A stretch of DNA of 64,000 nucleotides from assembly GCA_963920575.1 (NCBI GenBank), contig OY986966.1:10766048-10830047 (forward strand), in the 5' to 3' direction. Under the pieces are notes generated by a model. That model saw only the letters and a list, made by a program, of their open reading frames with translations, made no database searches and had not been told where the DNA came from. Every line of letters starts with the position of its first letter. Within the stretch, counting starts at the first letter, position 1. Shown here piece by piece: positions 1 through 11,013 of this stretch. The position numbers and the translations under genes are program-made. This DNA is from Narthecium ossifragum (lineage: Eukaryota > Streptophyta > Magnoliopsida > Dioscoreales > Nartheciaceae).

Positions 1-283
1 ACTGAGCCAAGACAAGGTGAAGGAACCAGAACTGCCCCAAATCTGTCCAAGATGTGACTGGGACCTTAGTCATCCAATGACCCCTTTCTTTGGGGCAAAG
101 TTTCATCGCCCACAGCCCTGACAATGGAATAGAGGTCAGTCTCTTGTCTACCCTAGAAATTTCATGCCTCAACCATAGAAGCTAGAAAGGTGGTATAACT
201 ACAACTGCTACACTCGCCGATCAGTTCCAGTAGAAGAGATGACTAGCACTCAATATCGGTGACATTAGAAGAAATATGGCCAG
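1..283 (+). pseudogene. Gag C-terminal remnant of the Tat element
   Basis: One frame reads CPRCDWDLSHP and later WYNYNC, resembling the cysteine-rich tail of Tat gag proteins, with stops between the pieces. The rest of gag is before the window. The assignment rests on position upstream of protease and on these short motifs. Confidence 0.5.
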
Positions 284-1225
284 ATGATGAGGGCCAAGCA
301 AGTTCAGGAAAGTGGTCCAGATCAGACTGAAGATGCTGAGGAGTTTGAAGATAATGCTGCTGGCTCCAAGGCCACGGAATCTTCCAGGAGTAAGTTTCAT
401 CGTCCAAACAAGGACGATGACGATGAGATTGGAGGGAACCAAGTCATTCAATTTGGAATGCTCCCGTCTGTCATCATCAACCATTACATATTGCCTAGTC
501 ATCTTGGACAGCAGTGTCCAATGGAGAGTGACTCAGAGATATCAGACATGGCCGACGATGGAGAAGCGTCAGCCACTTTGGTCGATGAAATCGTGGAATC
601 AACCCCAGTAAGTTTGATACTTAAAGATGAAGATGAATACGTCGAGGTCGAAGAAAAAGTAAATGTTGCAGAAGAAGCCCAAAAGAAGGGTATGTCAACT
701 GTGCGATTGCTACAACAGTTGTATGAGGAAGGCAATCCCGCAGTAGGACCAGGTGGCCAGCCAAGTGGCCGATATGATTATCTGAGGATTTATGGAGACG
801 TGAAGGTTAAGCGTCTCGTCAAGCGGACAGAGGTTGTCATTCAAATCGTGCCAATTGCTCCTGAGCCAATTGTACCCACTGGTTGGGGCGATGCAGAAGA
901 ACCAATGGTTGAGGACACTGAGTTGGTGGAGGTGGAAGTGCCTATTAACCTCAAGGAAGAAGCGGCGAGTAGGAAGATCTCCCAAGACAAGCTTATCAAA
1001 GAGTTGTATGAGGCAGGTAACCCAGCCATCACAGGCGTAGGCTCATCTAATGGCAAGTATGATTACCTGGTCTGCTATGGATGTCCCAAAGTCAAAAGGT
1101 GGGTTCCTAAGAGCGATGCTGCCAAATACACTCCTCAACAAGAGGATGACACCATTATTCCCACTGGTTGGTGTGTTGAAGAAGAAGATGGTAGTCAAGT
1201 ACAAGCAGGAGTTGATCAACAATAG
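284..1225 (+). CDS. Tat gag-pol linker protein with two copies of a ~95-residue module
   Basis: An uninterrupted frame of 313 codons between the gag tail and protease of the Tat element. The first ~115 residues are acidic and low in complexity. Residues ~118-205 and ~212-302 are two diverged copies of one module. Each starts with an acidic EVEV/VEVE stretch, has a helix-like segment ending LYEEGNPA or LYEAGNPA, then RYDYL/KYDYL, YG, KVKR, and closes with P-T-G-W. I do not recognise the domain. It may be the gag C-terminus, a spacer, or an acquired module. Survival of a long open frame in an otherwise broken element is notable. The start at 284 is only the first ATG of the frame; the real protein is probably a fused gag-pol. 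Confidence 0.6.
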   Translation: MMRAKQVQESGPDQTEDAEEFEDNAAGSKATESSRSKFHRPNKDDDDEIGGNQVIQFGMLPSVIINHYILPSHLGQQCPMESDSEISDMADDGEASATLVDEIVESTPVSLILKDEDEYVEVEEKVNVAEEAQKKGMSTVRLLQQLYEEGNPAVGPGGQPSGRYDYLRIYGDVKVKRLVKRTEVVIQIVPIAPEPIVPTGWGDAEEPMVEDTELVEVEVPINLKEEAASRKISQDKLIKELYEAGNPAITGVGSSNGKYDYLVCYGCPKVKRWVPKSDAAKYTPQQEDDTIIPTGWCVEEEDGSQVQAGVDQQ

Positions 1226-1699
1226 TCGTCATGGGACGGACAAGAGAGTCCGGAAGTTATCCAACTCACAGCGAATTCCAAAGGCACAACATTTCAAGAC
1301 CGGCCTAGATCATCGGCCAAGTCGCACGTGGAAGATCACCAAGTTAAAGGCAAAGTTGTCTTTGATCGACAGCCAGAAGCCATGACACGCCATCTACGAC
1401 CCTTGCACATTAAGGTCGAGATCAATGGTGTTCATGTGAGCAGAGTTCTAATTGATACCGGGGTCGCAGTTAATGTCATCCCTGCCAAAATGATGAAGAA
1501 ACTGGGTAAGACCGTTAGCGATTTGATTCCCACAGACATCACACTAATAGGATTTAGTGGGGTGCCAGCTCCTGCAAAAGGGATTCTTCCCTTAGATGTC
1601 AAAGTGGGAAGTGTGATAAGAACGATAGCGTTCTTCGTTATGGATTCGACAACCAGCTACAATGTTTTACTTGGTCACGACTGGATTCATGGCAGCTAG
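1226..1699 (+). pseudogene. Aspartic protease domain of the Tat element
   Basis: The frame from 1328 to 1699 encodes a retropepsin-like fold: LIDTGVAVNVIP with the catalytic Asp (DTG triad), then the hydrophobic strands and the closing VLLGHDWIHG motif typical of plant gypsy proteases. It would process the polyprotein in the virus-like particle. A stop follows the HDW motif, and 1226-1327 is open only in other frames, so the polyprotein is frameshifted here. Confidence 0.85.
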
Positions 1700-1765
1700 T
1701 GTATTCCATCCTCCTTACATCAGTGTTTATTTTTATGGAATGTTGAAGGAAACGTAGAGTCCATA

Positions 1766-2340
1766 ATGGCCGACAACATGCCCTATAGTATTGACATTCA
1801 TGCTGTCGAAGCATCCTTTTATGACTGCGACTATGGTCCTTTGCAGTTCATGCAGATCGATGATACCTTGAAAGTGGTGTCAAAAAACGACACTATGATA
1901 AAAGAGCGAGTGGCGGACCTATTTGATCCAGCAAGACCAACCTCAATGGTCTTTGCTCCAAGGGTTGGCCGATCATCGGCCTCAAATTTAAAGTGATGAG
2001 TACAAAACCTGAGAGAGATTGGGCCGCTGTAACGGCCTTCAAAGCCAACTTATTGGCTTATAAGTTAGAAGCGTTCATGACACAAGATATGAACGATATC
2101 GATTGTTTACAAGAGATATCTCAAGAAGAAACAGAAGAAGTCCCTTATGGCAAACATGGAAACATGCAAGTTCAAGATCCGCTGGAAGAGATCAACCTTG
2201 GCAACGGCGAGGAACATCGTCCAACCTTCATCAGCAGGCTTCTCGATCAAGATGTAAGGTACAAACTCATCGCCATCTTACGTTCATACAATGATACAAA
2301 GATTGCTTTGCTTGGGATTATAAGGAAATGCCTGGCTTAG
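1766..2340 (+). pseudogene. Protease to reverse transcriptase linker of the Tat element
   Basis: Two abutting frames (1766-1996 and 1993-2340) lie where gypsy pol links protease to reverse transcriptase. The first starts MADNMPYSIDIHAVEA and holds QIDDTLKVV, seen before the RT in Tat-type polyproteins. The second ends just before the RT N-terminal sequence. They overlap out of frame, implying a frameshift near 1990. No catalytic motif is expected here. Confidence 0.6.
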
Positions 2341-3176
2341 ATAGAACCATCGTCAAACATGAACTTCCTACTCGACCAAATTTTAAGCCATTCAAGCAAG
2401 CGCCAAGGTGTTTTGCTCCCAATATAATTCCAGAGGTAAAAAAGCAAATTTAATGATTATTAAGTGCAAATTTTATTAGAACAGCCAGATATGTAGAATG
2501 GCTTTCAAACATAGTGTCAGTCAAGAAGAAAAATGGTAAACTTAGAGTCTATATAGACTTTAGAAATTTGAATTTAGCAACACCCAAGGATTTATATCCT
2601 ATGCCATCAGTAGACAATTTGGTCGATTCAACTGCTGGACATAAAGTATACTCATTTATGGATGGATATTCCGGGTACAATCAAATCCATATCGCCGAGA
2701 ATGATGTTCATAAAACGGCCTTTAGATGTCCAGGATCGCTTGGTAGTTATGAATGGGTTGTTATGCCTTTTGGGTTAAAAAATGCTGGTGCTACTTATCA
2801 GAGAGCGATGAACTTGATCTTTCATGACATGATCGGCCATTTTATAGAAGTTTATGTTGATGACATTGTTGTTAAACCACCAGTTATGGTCGATCATTTT
2901 TCTCAATCGATCAAAGCTTTTGAGCGAATGAGAGAATACCTTTTAAAATTAAATCCCTTAAAATGTGCATTTGGGGTGCAAGCAAGGAACTTTCTCGGTT
3001 TTCTCCTTCATCAGCGAGGAATAGAGCTCGACCAAAATAAAACAAAGTCTATTATTGAGGCAAGCCCTCTAAAGACTAAGAAAGAACTGCAAAAGTTCCT
3101 CGGTCAAATAAATTTTTTAAGAGGATTTATTTCTAATTGTGCAGGAAAGACTCAAGTGTTCTCATCGCTCTTGTGA
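2341..3176 (+). pseudogene. Reverse transcriptase domain of the Tat element
   Basis: The N-terminal part (2341-2513) reads like the PGLD...KPFKQAPRCFAPNIIPEVK segment that opens gypsy RTs but holds two adjacent stops near 2452. From 2514 the frame is open for 220 codons, with KKKNGKLRV, DGYSGYNQI, AFRCPG, MPFGLKNAGATYQRAMN and the polymerase YVDD box (residues 114-117 of this stretch). It would copy element RNA to cDNA in cytoplasmic particles. A TGA at 3174-3176 separates it from RNase H. Confidence 0.92.
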
Positions 3177-3554
3177 TTGAAAAATGAAGACGACTTCGTC
3201 TGGAAAGAACAACATCAGCAAGCATTTGAATGTTTGATGACTTATTTAGCAACGTCACCAGTTATGGCATCGCGAAGAGTTAATGATCCTATGAAGCTCT
3301 ACATCGTTGCAGCAGACCGATCGACTGGAGGTCTCTTAGCGCAAGATGGAAAGGATGGCGTCGATAGAGCAGTTTACTATTTAAGTAGACAGTTATTATC
3401 TTATGAGCAAAAGTACTCGGCCATAAAGAAGTTATGTTTGGCCTTGTATTTTATGTGTACCAAGTTGAGAGCTTATTTAAAGCCTGTAACAGCTTACTTG
3501 ATCTCTAAATATAATGTAATGAAATTCTTGTTTTCTCGACCAATCTTGCCTTAG
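3177..3554 (+). pseudogene. First RNase H domain of the Tat element
   Basis: The frame follows the RT directly, beginning KNEDDFVWKEQHQQAFECL. It contains LYIVAADRSTGGLLAQ and AVYYLSRQLLSYEQKYSAIKKLCLAL, the hallmark of the gypsy RNase H tether. It ends at a TAG at 3552-3554. It would degrade RNA in the RNA-DNA hybrid. In Tat elements this ancestral copy is followed by a second RNase H, as seen here. Confidence 0.85.
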
Positions 3555-3569
3555 CGTATTGGTTATTGA

Positions 3570-4241
3570 GTGTTAACTTTAGCTGAGTTTGACATTAAGT
3601 TTGTCTCTCAGAAGGCTATTAAAGGGCAAGTATTGGCCAATTTCTTAGCAGATTATCCATGTGTAGATGTACCAAAAGAATTAGAACGAGATATCAACAT
3701 CATATCGCTCATTCCATGGACGATGTACTTTGATGGTTCTAAAACCGTTAATGGAGCTGGCATTGGGATTACGATCCTATTGCCCATTGGTCGCCAGTAT
3801 AACTTGGTATATACACTAGAGCGATTATGCACCAATAATCAGGCCAAGTATGAAGCATTAATTATCGGCCTAGAGATATTATTGGATTTACGCGTGACTA
3901 ACGTCCAAATCAAGGGTGATTCACAATTGGTGACAAATCACATTCTCGATCATTATAAGTGTAAGAGCGATATACTAATTCCATTTCATCAAATCGCTCT
4001 TCAGTTGTTAAATCGATTTCACGATTTTGAACTATTTTTTGTACCAAGGCTGCAGAACGATAAGGCTAATACTCTAGCCCAAATAGCCTCAGGCTATAAG
4101 GTGTTAAAACACTTGGGGGGCATGGCCGATTTTAAGTATGATACAATTCAATCTGTTGTAGAGCGATCTTATCGCTCAATTGAGATTGATCAATTAAGTG
4201 ATCAACAAGATTGGCGTACTCTAATCGTCAACTTTTTGTAA
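3570..4241 (+). pseudogene. Second (archaeal-type) RNase H domain of the Tat element
   Basis: It begins TLAEFDIKFVSQKAIKGQ, then WTMYFDGSKTVNGAGIGI, NNQAKYEALIIGLE, IKGDSQLV and NDKANTLAQIA, supplying the four acidic residues (D, E, D, D) of an RNase H active site. This is the extra domain that separates Tat from other plant gypsy lineages. The domain is open for 223 codons and ends at a stop just before the integrase region. The catalytic residues look intact although the element is dead. Confidence 0.88.
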
Positions 4242-4310
4242 ACCCCATCACTTTAGACTAGTCGCAAAATTTGCCTTAAAGCGATAAATTATTTTTTACA
4301 AAACAACGTC

Positions 4311-4796
4311 TTGTATAAACGTTTCCCAGATGGGATTTTGTTGAGATGTTTAAGTCCTGATGAAGCTAAAATAACAATGGCCGAGATACATAATGGTGTC
4401 TGTGGTGCCCATCAATTTGGCACAAAAATGCGCTGGCTAATAATGCGCAGTGGCTATTATTGGCCGCACATGGGGGAGGAATGTGTCAGATATGCAAAAG
4501 GATGTGAAGCATGTCAAAGACATGGCCCATTACAACAAGCGCCAGCAAGTGAATTATCGACCATTGTAAAGCCTTGGCCATTTAGATGTTGGGTGATAGA
4601 CATTATTGGTAGAATCCATCCACCATCGTCCATGTTGCACAAGTTTGTTATTGTGGCGACAGACTATTTTACCAAGTGGGTAGAAGCGATACCATTAAAA
4701 ACAGTGTCTGATGACCAAATGATAAACTTTATTTGGGAGAATATTATATGTAGATTTGACATTTTACAAACAATAGTGTCTGATCAAGGGACAGTG
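4311..4796 (+). pseudogene. Integrase N-terminal and core part, cut by insertion
   Basis: Contains the HHCC zinc finger (EIHNGVCGAHQ ... GCEACQRHG), then the catalytic core start with WVIDIIG and VSDQGT holding the first two acidic residues of the D-D-E triad. The frame is broken at 4797, where the LTR of an inserted element begins. The rest of the core resumes at 9677. The bases at the break, CAGTG, form the left half of a target duplication. Confidence 0.9.
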
Positions 4797-6638
4797 TGTA
4801 ATACTCTAGTATTACTTTCCATGTCTTTTGATGCTTTTCATTAAATCTTGCACCATGTTTTTAGTAGCATTGTTGAGATTTAAATTCTTAACTTAGAGAT
4901 ACTTCATGATGTTTATTAGATTAATGATTTTTTATCCTCTATTGTGATGTGCAACCTTAATGTTCTTTGATTAAGTAAATTAGAGTAACCAGCCGTCTAG
5001 TATAAGCTTTATTTGTCAAATCTGTTTTCTTTAGTTGATCTTAAGCATGATAGAGAATAGACTTAAGATGTAGATGCGTTGGGAACCCATTAAGAGGGCG
5101 GGGGACACCTCAGGGCTGTTTGAACAACTCATCCCTTATTGCTAGACACATGTCTTACTAGCATAGTGAGGAGAACCCCACGTTTGAGAGTCACCTTTTG
5201 ACTTTGGAGCACTTCATCCTCTCGTTTAAGGGGAGGCATGCTGAAAAGAGAGGGGACAACAAGAAGAACAAGGGAAGAGAGAAAGCTGAAGAGAAGAAAA
5301 AGGTAAAAGACTATTACAAAAAAATGGAATTGAAGGCCAAGACAAGTCTAAGTGAGTAATGGGATCCTCGAAATGATCTTTCTGTTTTGATTCGTTATTG
5401 AAGATTCTTGTTATGTATATATATGGCTGCATCTTTTAAAATTCTGCAAGTTTGGCCATTCCCTGGATGTTGATTTAGATGTTATGGATATGTTTTGATT
5501 TCCTAAAATGTTAAAGACATCATTTGCTACCCTTGGAAGTCCTATATCAGGGGACTTAAATATCTGGTTCAGTTACAATAAGGGGAGACATCCCTTACAG
5601 CTTCCTGAAGTTGTTCTGCTCACAACTTCCTTAAAGATGTTTTGCTGTTTTGATTCATCACAGAAATGAATTTCGTACAGATTATGTGTGTTTTCTAATT
5701 ACAGATTATTCTGTTTAGCCGAAGAGTGAGCGCATTCTATGTACTTTAAACTCATCGTGAAGTGTGTTAGTGTTTGATTCAGTTTAGCTTTCAGTAGTGT
5801 TATGTATGATGCACATAGTGAGATTCAAATTTCAGCATCCTTTTACTCACTGGGCTGGTTAGCTCATCCCATTTCTCATTATATTTTTCAGGAGGTGAAG
5901 TTTAACTTAATATTCCAACACCTTGCCATCATCTTTTATATGCGAACGAGGAAGATTGGATTTTTGTGCAAGGATGTTGTTTTGTAGCTCAGTGCTTGCA
6001 TATGTATAGAAGTTTCAAGACTGTAGATTGTGTAAATTATATTGATTTGTAGGAGAGGGTCTGGTCTTGTATCAACCTTTGTTGTATAACTGAAAGTTCG
6101 AGTAGAGTTATGTTGTTAATCAGTGAGTTTAATGTGGTTTGAAGTCCTTTCGGTTAGTAGATTCTACTGCTTTATCTAATTATGTACCACTTAACATCTC
6201 AGTTTCTTTAAATTCTATTTAAAAATTTCTGCAAATTCGAAGTCGATGTCTAAGAGATAGATGTCTATTAGCTCTCTTATATTAATCGGAATTTGGATTT
6301 TAGCCCTATTTTCATATCCCTGACCTCCAGCCTCTTCTAAACACCTGTTAGCCAATCCATAATTGAATTGAGACCAAATTTGTATTGCTTTGTTCAGAAT
6401 TCAGTTTTACTTTCTGCACTGCACCATTGGTACTAAAACGCCGTAACTTTCTCTAGCAAACTTGAAATCGTGAACCGTAAAATTCTCCAGAAACTATACT
6501 TCTTGAGCTTCCCAACTATGTATGTTACTTCCTTTGGTTCTCCTTGAGCATGTACAGTTTAACCTTCAAACTTGACCCTTCTGCTCTGGCAGTTTGTCTG
6601 ACTACTTTTTATTTGTGGTTGTTGTTGGGGTTGTGACA
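4797..6638 (+). repeat. 5' LTR of the nested gypsy element
   Basis: Starts TGTAATAC and ends TTGTGACA directly before the tRNA-Met primer site. 1842 bases. Positions 5174-6638 match 8224-9676 with scattered substitutions and small indels, so the insertion is old. It contains no recognisable gene; short open frames in it are repeated in the other LTR only because the LTRs are copies. Confidence 0.85.
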
Positions 6639-6641
6639 AAG

Positions 6642-6653
6642 TGGTATCAAAGC
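6642..6653 (+). promoter_or_regulatory. Primer-binding site, initiator tRNA-Met
   Basis: TGGTATCAAAGC lies three bases after the LTR. It differs by one base from the standard TGGTATCAGAGC complement of the plant initiator tRNA-Met 3' end. Confidence 0.85.
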
Positions 6654-6861
6654 TATTGGTTGAGTATCCTTCAGAATTTGGTGTGTAGCTAAACATGAGA
6701 TGAGTATTTTAGAACATAGAAGTAATGCCATAGGTGCATATTTAATTAGAATGTGTGAATGTTCATTGTTGCATACACCCTTAGTACATTTTGTTATAAC
6801 CATTTGACATATGTTTGGATTTATGATTCACTAATCCTTTATTTGACGTGAAAAGCTAAGG

Positions 6862-8223
6862 ATGTCAGGCAAAGGAAGAGAAAGGGCTAGTCCATCTACT
6901 CAGCACATACAAAGAATTGAGAGGGTGCTTGAAGGGCTCCTACAGGTAGTCTAGGGAACTTTTCAGAATAATAATGCTACTCAAGAAGACAGGGATGAAA
7001 GAAGTGCAGTTGTGACTATCAAGCAATTCCAAGAGTTGAAACCATCAACATTTTAGGGTACTGCAGATCCTATGATAGCAAAATCTTGGATTCTAGAAAT
7101 GGAAAAGATTTTTGGAGTCTTGCATTGTACTGAAGAGCAAAAAGTATCTTTTGCTGCTTTTATGTTTAAGGGAGAGGCGTATAGGTGGTGGTTGTTAATC
7201 GGTGAGAGGGAGAAAGATATCACCTGGAACAAATTCCTAGAGGTCTTCTATGAAAAGTACTTTCCTGATTCAATAAGGGATAGAAAAATCTCTGTGTTCC
7301 TAAGTTTGAATCAAGGGAATATGACAGTTGCAGAGTATGAAGCTAAGTTCACAGAATTAGCACGATTAGCTCCCTATGTAGTATCTACTGATACTAGGAA
7401 GGCTAGAAAGTTTGAGAGTGGGCTGTGATGGAATATTAAGGATAAAGTAGAGATCTTAAAGCTACCTACTTATTCAGAGGTGGTAGATAGGGTGATGATT
7501 GCTGAGAAAGCCAAAGAGGAGATGACAAAAAATTGGGAAAGGCAAAAAAAGAGACAAGGAAATAATTCAAGGCAAGAGCAAAATTTTACTGTATCCAAGA
7601 AACAAAATATAGGATCAGCAAGTAAAGATTTTATTCCTCAAAACAGCATGAATGTTCAAGGAAATAGTTCTCAGCAATGTTCTATTTGTCAAAAATGACA
7701 TAGAGGTCCTTGCTACCGAACTACTGGAGCTTGCTATGCATGTGGTCAATCAGGACATCAAATAAGGGACTGCCCAAAGACTACCAAACGTCAGATACCA
7801 GGAATATCTGCAGCAGAAGTTGGCAAGAAGCCAACAACGTACAAGTCTGAGAGTAAGAAAGATGAGACGTGGAGGCAGGGCAGGGCATTTGCACTTATTC
7901 CAGGGGACATTCCAGCCACAGATTCTGTTGTGTCAGGTATACTTTTTATTTGTGGTTGCCCAACTCATGTTCTCATTGATTCTGGTTCCACACATTTTTT
8001 TGTTTCATGTGGTTTTACTTCCAATTTACATAAATTTCCTGAGCCATTGAACCACGTCCTACATGTGTCCTTGCCTACCGGTGATTCCCTGATCTGTAGT
8101 ATGATCTATAAATCTTGCGACATATCAGTAGGGGATACAAGCCTAACCATTGACCTAATACCTTTGGAGATGTATGGCTTTGATGTCATTATAGGAATGG
8201 ATTGGTTATCCTTCAATTTTGCT
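6862..8223 (+). pseudogene. gag-protease of the nested gypsy element
   Basis: One frame from the ATG at 6862 carries a classical gag core (ILEMEKIF, GEAYRWW, WNKFLEVFYEKYFP, MTVAEYEAKFTELARLAPY), a CCHC knuckle near 7735 (CYACGQSGHQIRDC) and the protease (VLIDSGSTHFF ... VIIGMDWLS). In-frame stops occur near 6952, 7054, 7426 and 7696. Those at 7426 and 7696 are TGA where arginine fits the family, consistent with CpG decay of methylated DNA. After the protease GMDWLS motif the sequence runs straight into LTR sequence, so the rest of pol was deleted. Chromovirus (Tekay/Del-like) affinity is inferred from gag and the primer site. Confidence 0.85.
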
Positions 8224-9676
8224 AACCCCACGTTTGAGAGTCACCTTTTGACTTTGGAGCACTTCATCCTCTCGTTTAAGGGGAGGCATGCTGAAAAGAG
8301 AGGGGATAGCAAGAAGAACAAGGGAAGAGAGAAAGCTGACGAGAAGAAAAAGGTAGAAGACTATTACAAAAAAATGGAATTGAAGGCCAAGACAAGTCTA
8401 AGTGAGTAATGGGATCCTCGAAATGATCTTTCTGTTTTGATTCGTTATTGAAGATTCTTGTTATGTATATATATGGCTGCATCTTTTAAAATTCTGCAAG
8501 TTTGGCCATTCCCTGGATGTTGATTTAGATGTTATGGATATGTTTTGATTTCCTAAAATGTTAAAGACATCATTTGCTACCCTTGGAAGTCCTATATCAG
8601 GGGACTTAAATATCTGGTTCAGTTATAATAAGGGGAGACGTCCCTTACAGCTTCCTTAAGTTATTCTGCTCACAGCTTCTTTAAAGCTGTTTTGATTCAT
8701 CACGGAAATGAATTTCGTACAGATTATGTGTGTTTTATGATTACGGATTATTCTGTTTCGCCGCAGAGTGAGCACATTCTATCTAGTTTAAACTCATCGT
8801 GAAGTGTGTTAGTGTTTGATTCAATTTAGCTTTCAGTAGTGTTATGTATGATGCACATAGTGAGATTCAAATTTCAGCATCCTTTTACTCACTGGGCTGG
8901 TTAGCTCATCCCATTTCTCATTATATTTTTCAGGAGGTGAAGTTTAACTTACTATTTCAACACCTTGGCATCAACTTTTATATGCGAGGAAGATTGGACG
9001 TTTGTGCAAGGATGTTGTTTTGTAGCTCAGTGCTTGCATATGTATAGAAGTTTCAAGACTGTAGATTGTGTAAATTGCATGGATTTGTAGGAGAGGGTGT
9101 GGTCTTGTATCAACCTTTGTTATATAACTGAAAGTTGGAGTGCAGTTATGTTGTTAATCAGTGAGCTTAATGTGGTTTGAACTCCTTTGGGTCAGTAGAT
9201 TCTGCTGCTTTATCTAATTATGTACCACTTAACATCTCAGTTTCTTTAAGTTCTATTTAAAAATTTCTGCAGTTTCGAAGTCGATCACTAAGAGAAAGAT
9301 GTCTATTAGCTCTCTTATCTTAATCGGAATTTGGATTTTAGTCCCATTTTCATATCCCTGACCTCCAGCCTCTTCTAAACACATGTTAGCCAATCCATAA
9401 TTGACTTGAGACCAAATTTGTATTGCTTTGTCCAAAATTTAGTTTTACTCTGTGCACTGCGCCATCGGTACTAAAACGCCGTAACTTTCTCTAGCAAACT
9501 TAAAATCGTGAACCGTAAAATTCTCCAGAAACTAGACTTCTTGAGCTTCCCAACTATGTATGTTACTATTTCTGGTTCTCTCTGAGCATGTAAAATTTAA
9601 CCTTCAAACTTGGGCCTTCTGCTCTGGCAGTTTGTCTGACTACTTTTTATTTATGGTTGTTGTTGGGGTTGTGACA
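8224..9676 (+). repeat. Truncated 3' LTR of the nested gypsy element
   Basis: Matches 5174-6638 of the 5' LTR and ends TTGTGACA. It lacks the first ~377 bases because of the deletion from protease into the LTR. The junction falls at AACCCCACG. Confidence 0.85.
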
Positions 9677-10311
9677 CAATGTTTGTAAGTGCTAGGGTTA
9701 AAAAATTTTTGGCCGAGTATGTAATTAACATGGCCAATTCTATGCCATATTATGCCCAGTCTAATGGACAGGCTGAAGCGTCCAATAAAGCCATCAAGTC
9801 AATCATAAGGAAAATGGTGGACGATAACCGAAGGCAATGGCATGAAGGGTTACTGAGAGCATTATGGGCACATAGAACTACACCTAAGTCTAGTACTAAG
9901 GTTACACCTTACCAATTAGTATATGGTCAAGAAGCAGTTTTACCTGCTGAGATAAATGTTCTATCGCCCAGAGTTTTAGAACAAGATTGTTTAACTGGTG
10001 AAGAATACCAAGAGGCACTAATGTATAATCTTTTAGAGCTCGATGAGCAACGAGCTATTGCCTTAGAAAACATTGAAGCACAAAAGTTGAAAGTGACCGA
10101 TATCTATAACAAAAGAGTAGTGTCGAAAGGCTTTCAAGAAGGAGACTTAGTGTGGAAAACGATATTGCCTATAGATCGGAATGACCCCAAATATGGGAAA
10201 TGGTCACCTAATTGGGAAGGACCATATTTGGTCGACCAAGTACTACCAAATGGATCATATCAATTAAGGAATATCGACGGTGGATTACATCGATCAATGA
10301 TAAATGGTTGA
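9677..10311 (+). pseudogene. Integrase C-terminal part of the Tat element
   Basis: Resumes the integrase immediately after the nested element. It has YYAQSNGQAEASNKAIKSII with the catalytic Glu, then RTTPKSSTKVTPYQLVYGQEAVLP and the GDLVWK ... GPYLVDQVLPNGSYQL C-terminal DNA-binding region. A TGA at 10309-10311 ends it at the normal position for Tat integrases (SMINGW-like tail). Order and strand match the part at 4311-4796, which proves the split. Confidence 0.9.
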
Positions 10312-10428
10312 TACCTTAAAAAATACTATCCATCGATGTAAAACAAAAACGTCCTCACAATGGATGATAGCAATTAATTGAAATGTATATTACAAAGTTA
10401 TCGGCCAAAAGCCACAAAGTTTTACAAT
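10312..10428. other. Spacer between integrase and antisense frames
   Basis: AT-rich DNA between the sense integrase stop and the antisense stop of the coiled-coil frame. No coding or repeat signal seen. Confidence 0.5.
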
Positions 10429-11013
10429 TCATCGCCTCCTAAAAAGATTTTGAGATATACGAGCGATGTTGTCTTTGATTTCTTTGCGCCGATACTTGTT
10501 CTTTACCAATTCAGCATTGAGTTCGATTAGGCGATCTTTGGAAAAATTTGCCTTGAGTGCGTTAAACTCTTCAATGTGGTTTCTACTCTCCTCAGCCTTC
10601 CGCGCACTCTCTCTTACCAGATATTTCCTTTGAGTTTTCAGTTCAAGGATTTGAGTCTCTAATTCTTTAATTTGATCTTCAACCTTGGAAATATCTGATT
10701 CTTTCTCTCCAATCACACTCAAATTGGTCGAAAGATCTTCTATATTCTTGTCGACTATATGGCTGAGAAGTGTTCGCCGTTCTCGGCGTTCCCCAGCAAG
10801 GAGGATCTCGTTGGTGAGGTCTTTCCTTTCAGCATCCAAATTTTTGATGTTCAGCTTCAAACTTTGGATGGCATCCATCTCTCTGGACGATAGACCTAAC
10901 ACTTCTTGGTCGATGGTCAAGAACACTGTCATCTCTCTATCAAGGTTATCATAATCCTCATTTGTAAGATCTTCTTCCGGCGGCTTATCCAAAATGATCA
11001 TACAATCATCCAA
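10429..11013 (-). CDS. Antisense coiled-coil frame in the Tat element
   Basis: An open frame of 194 codons opposite to the retrotransposon. From residue ~45 to the end it is highly charged with heptad-like Leu/Ile spacing (for example IEDLSTNL, VEDQIKELETQILELKTQ, ELNAELVKNK), predicting a long coiled coil. The tail is basic (LFRRR). With the frames at 11365-11757 and 12080-13909 on the same strand it could be the last exon of a spliced antisense gene: a GTGAGT donor near 12002 and TTTTACAG and TTTGCAG acceptors near 11938 and 11673 are visible. The function is unknown; coiled-coil tails are common in plant mobile-domain proteins. Confidence 0.5.
   Translation of the reverse strand: MDDCMIILDKPPEEDLTNEDYDNLDREMTVFLTIDQEVLGLSSREMDAIQSLKLNIKNLDAERKDLTNEILLAGERRERRTLLSHIVDKNIEDLSTNLSVIGEKESDISKVEDQIKELETQILELKTQRKYLVRESARKAEESRNHIEEFNALKANFSKDRLIELNAELVKNKYRRKEIKDNIARISQNLFRRR

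Larger units (their letters stand above)
4797..9676 (+). mobile_element. Nested Ty3/gypsy element (chromovirus-like), internally deleted
   Basis: Two long direct repeats (4797-6638 and 8224-9676) flank a short interior with a primer-binding site, gag and protease. Ends are TGT...ACA. The flanks are CAGTG (4792-4796) and CAATG (9677-9681), a five-base target duplication with one change, and the host integrase reads across once the element is removed. Reverse transcriptase, RNase H, integrase and the first ~377 bases of the 3' LTR are gone. Confidence 0.88.

Noticed and set aside
8221..8409. Continuation of the protease frame into the LTR
   Set aside because: Created by the deletion junction; the same LTR sequence in the 5' copy has no protease before it.
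5802..9047. Matching short frames in both LTRs of the nested gypsy element (5802-5987 and 8844-9047)
   Set aside because: They are alike because the LTRs are copies; no protein motif, and the second is altered by indels.
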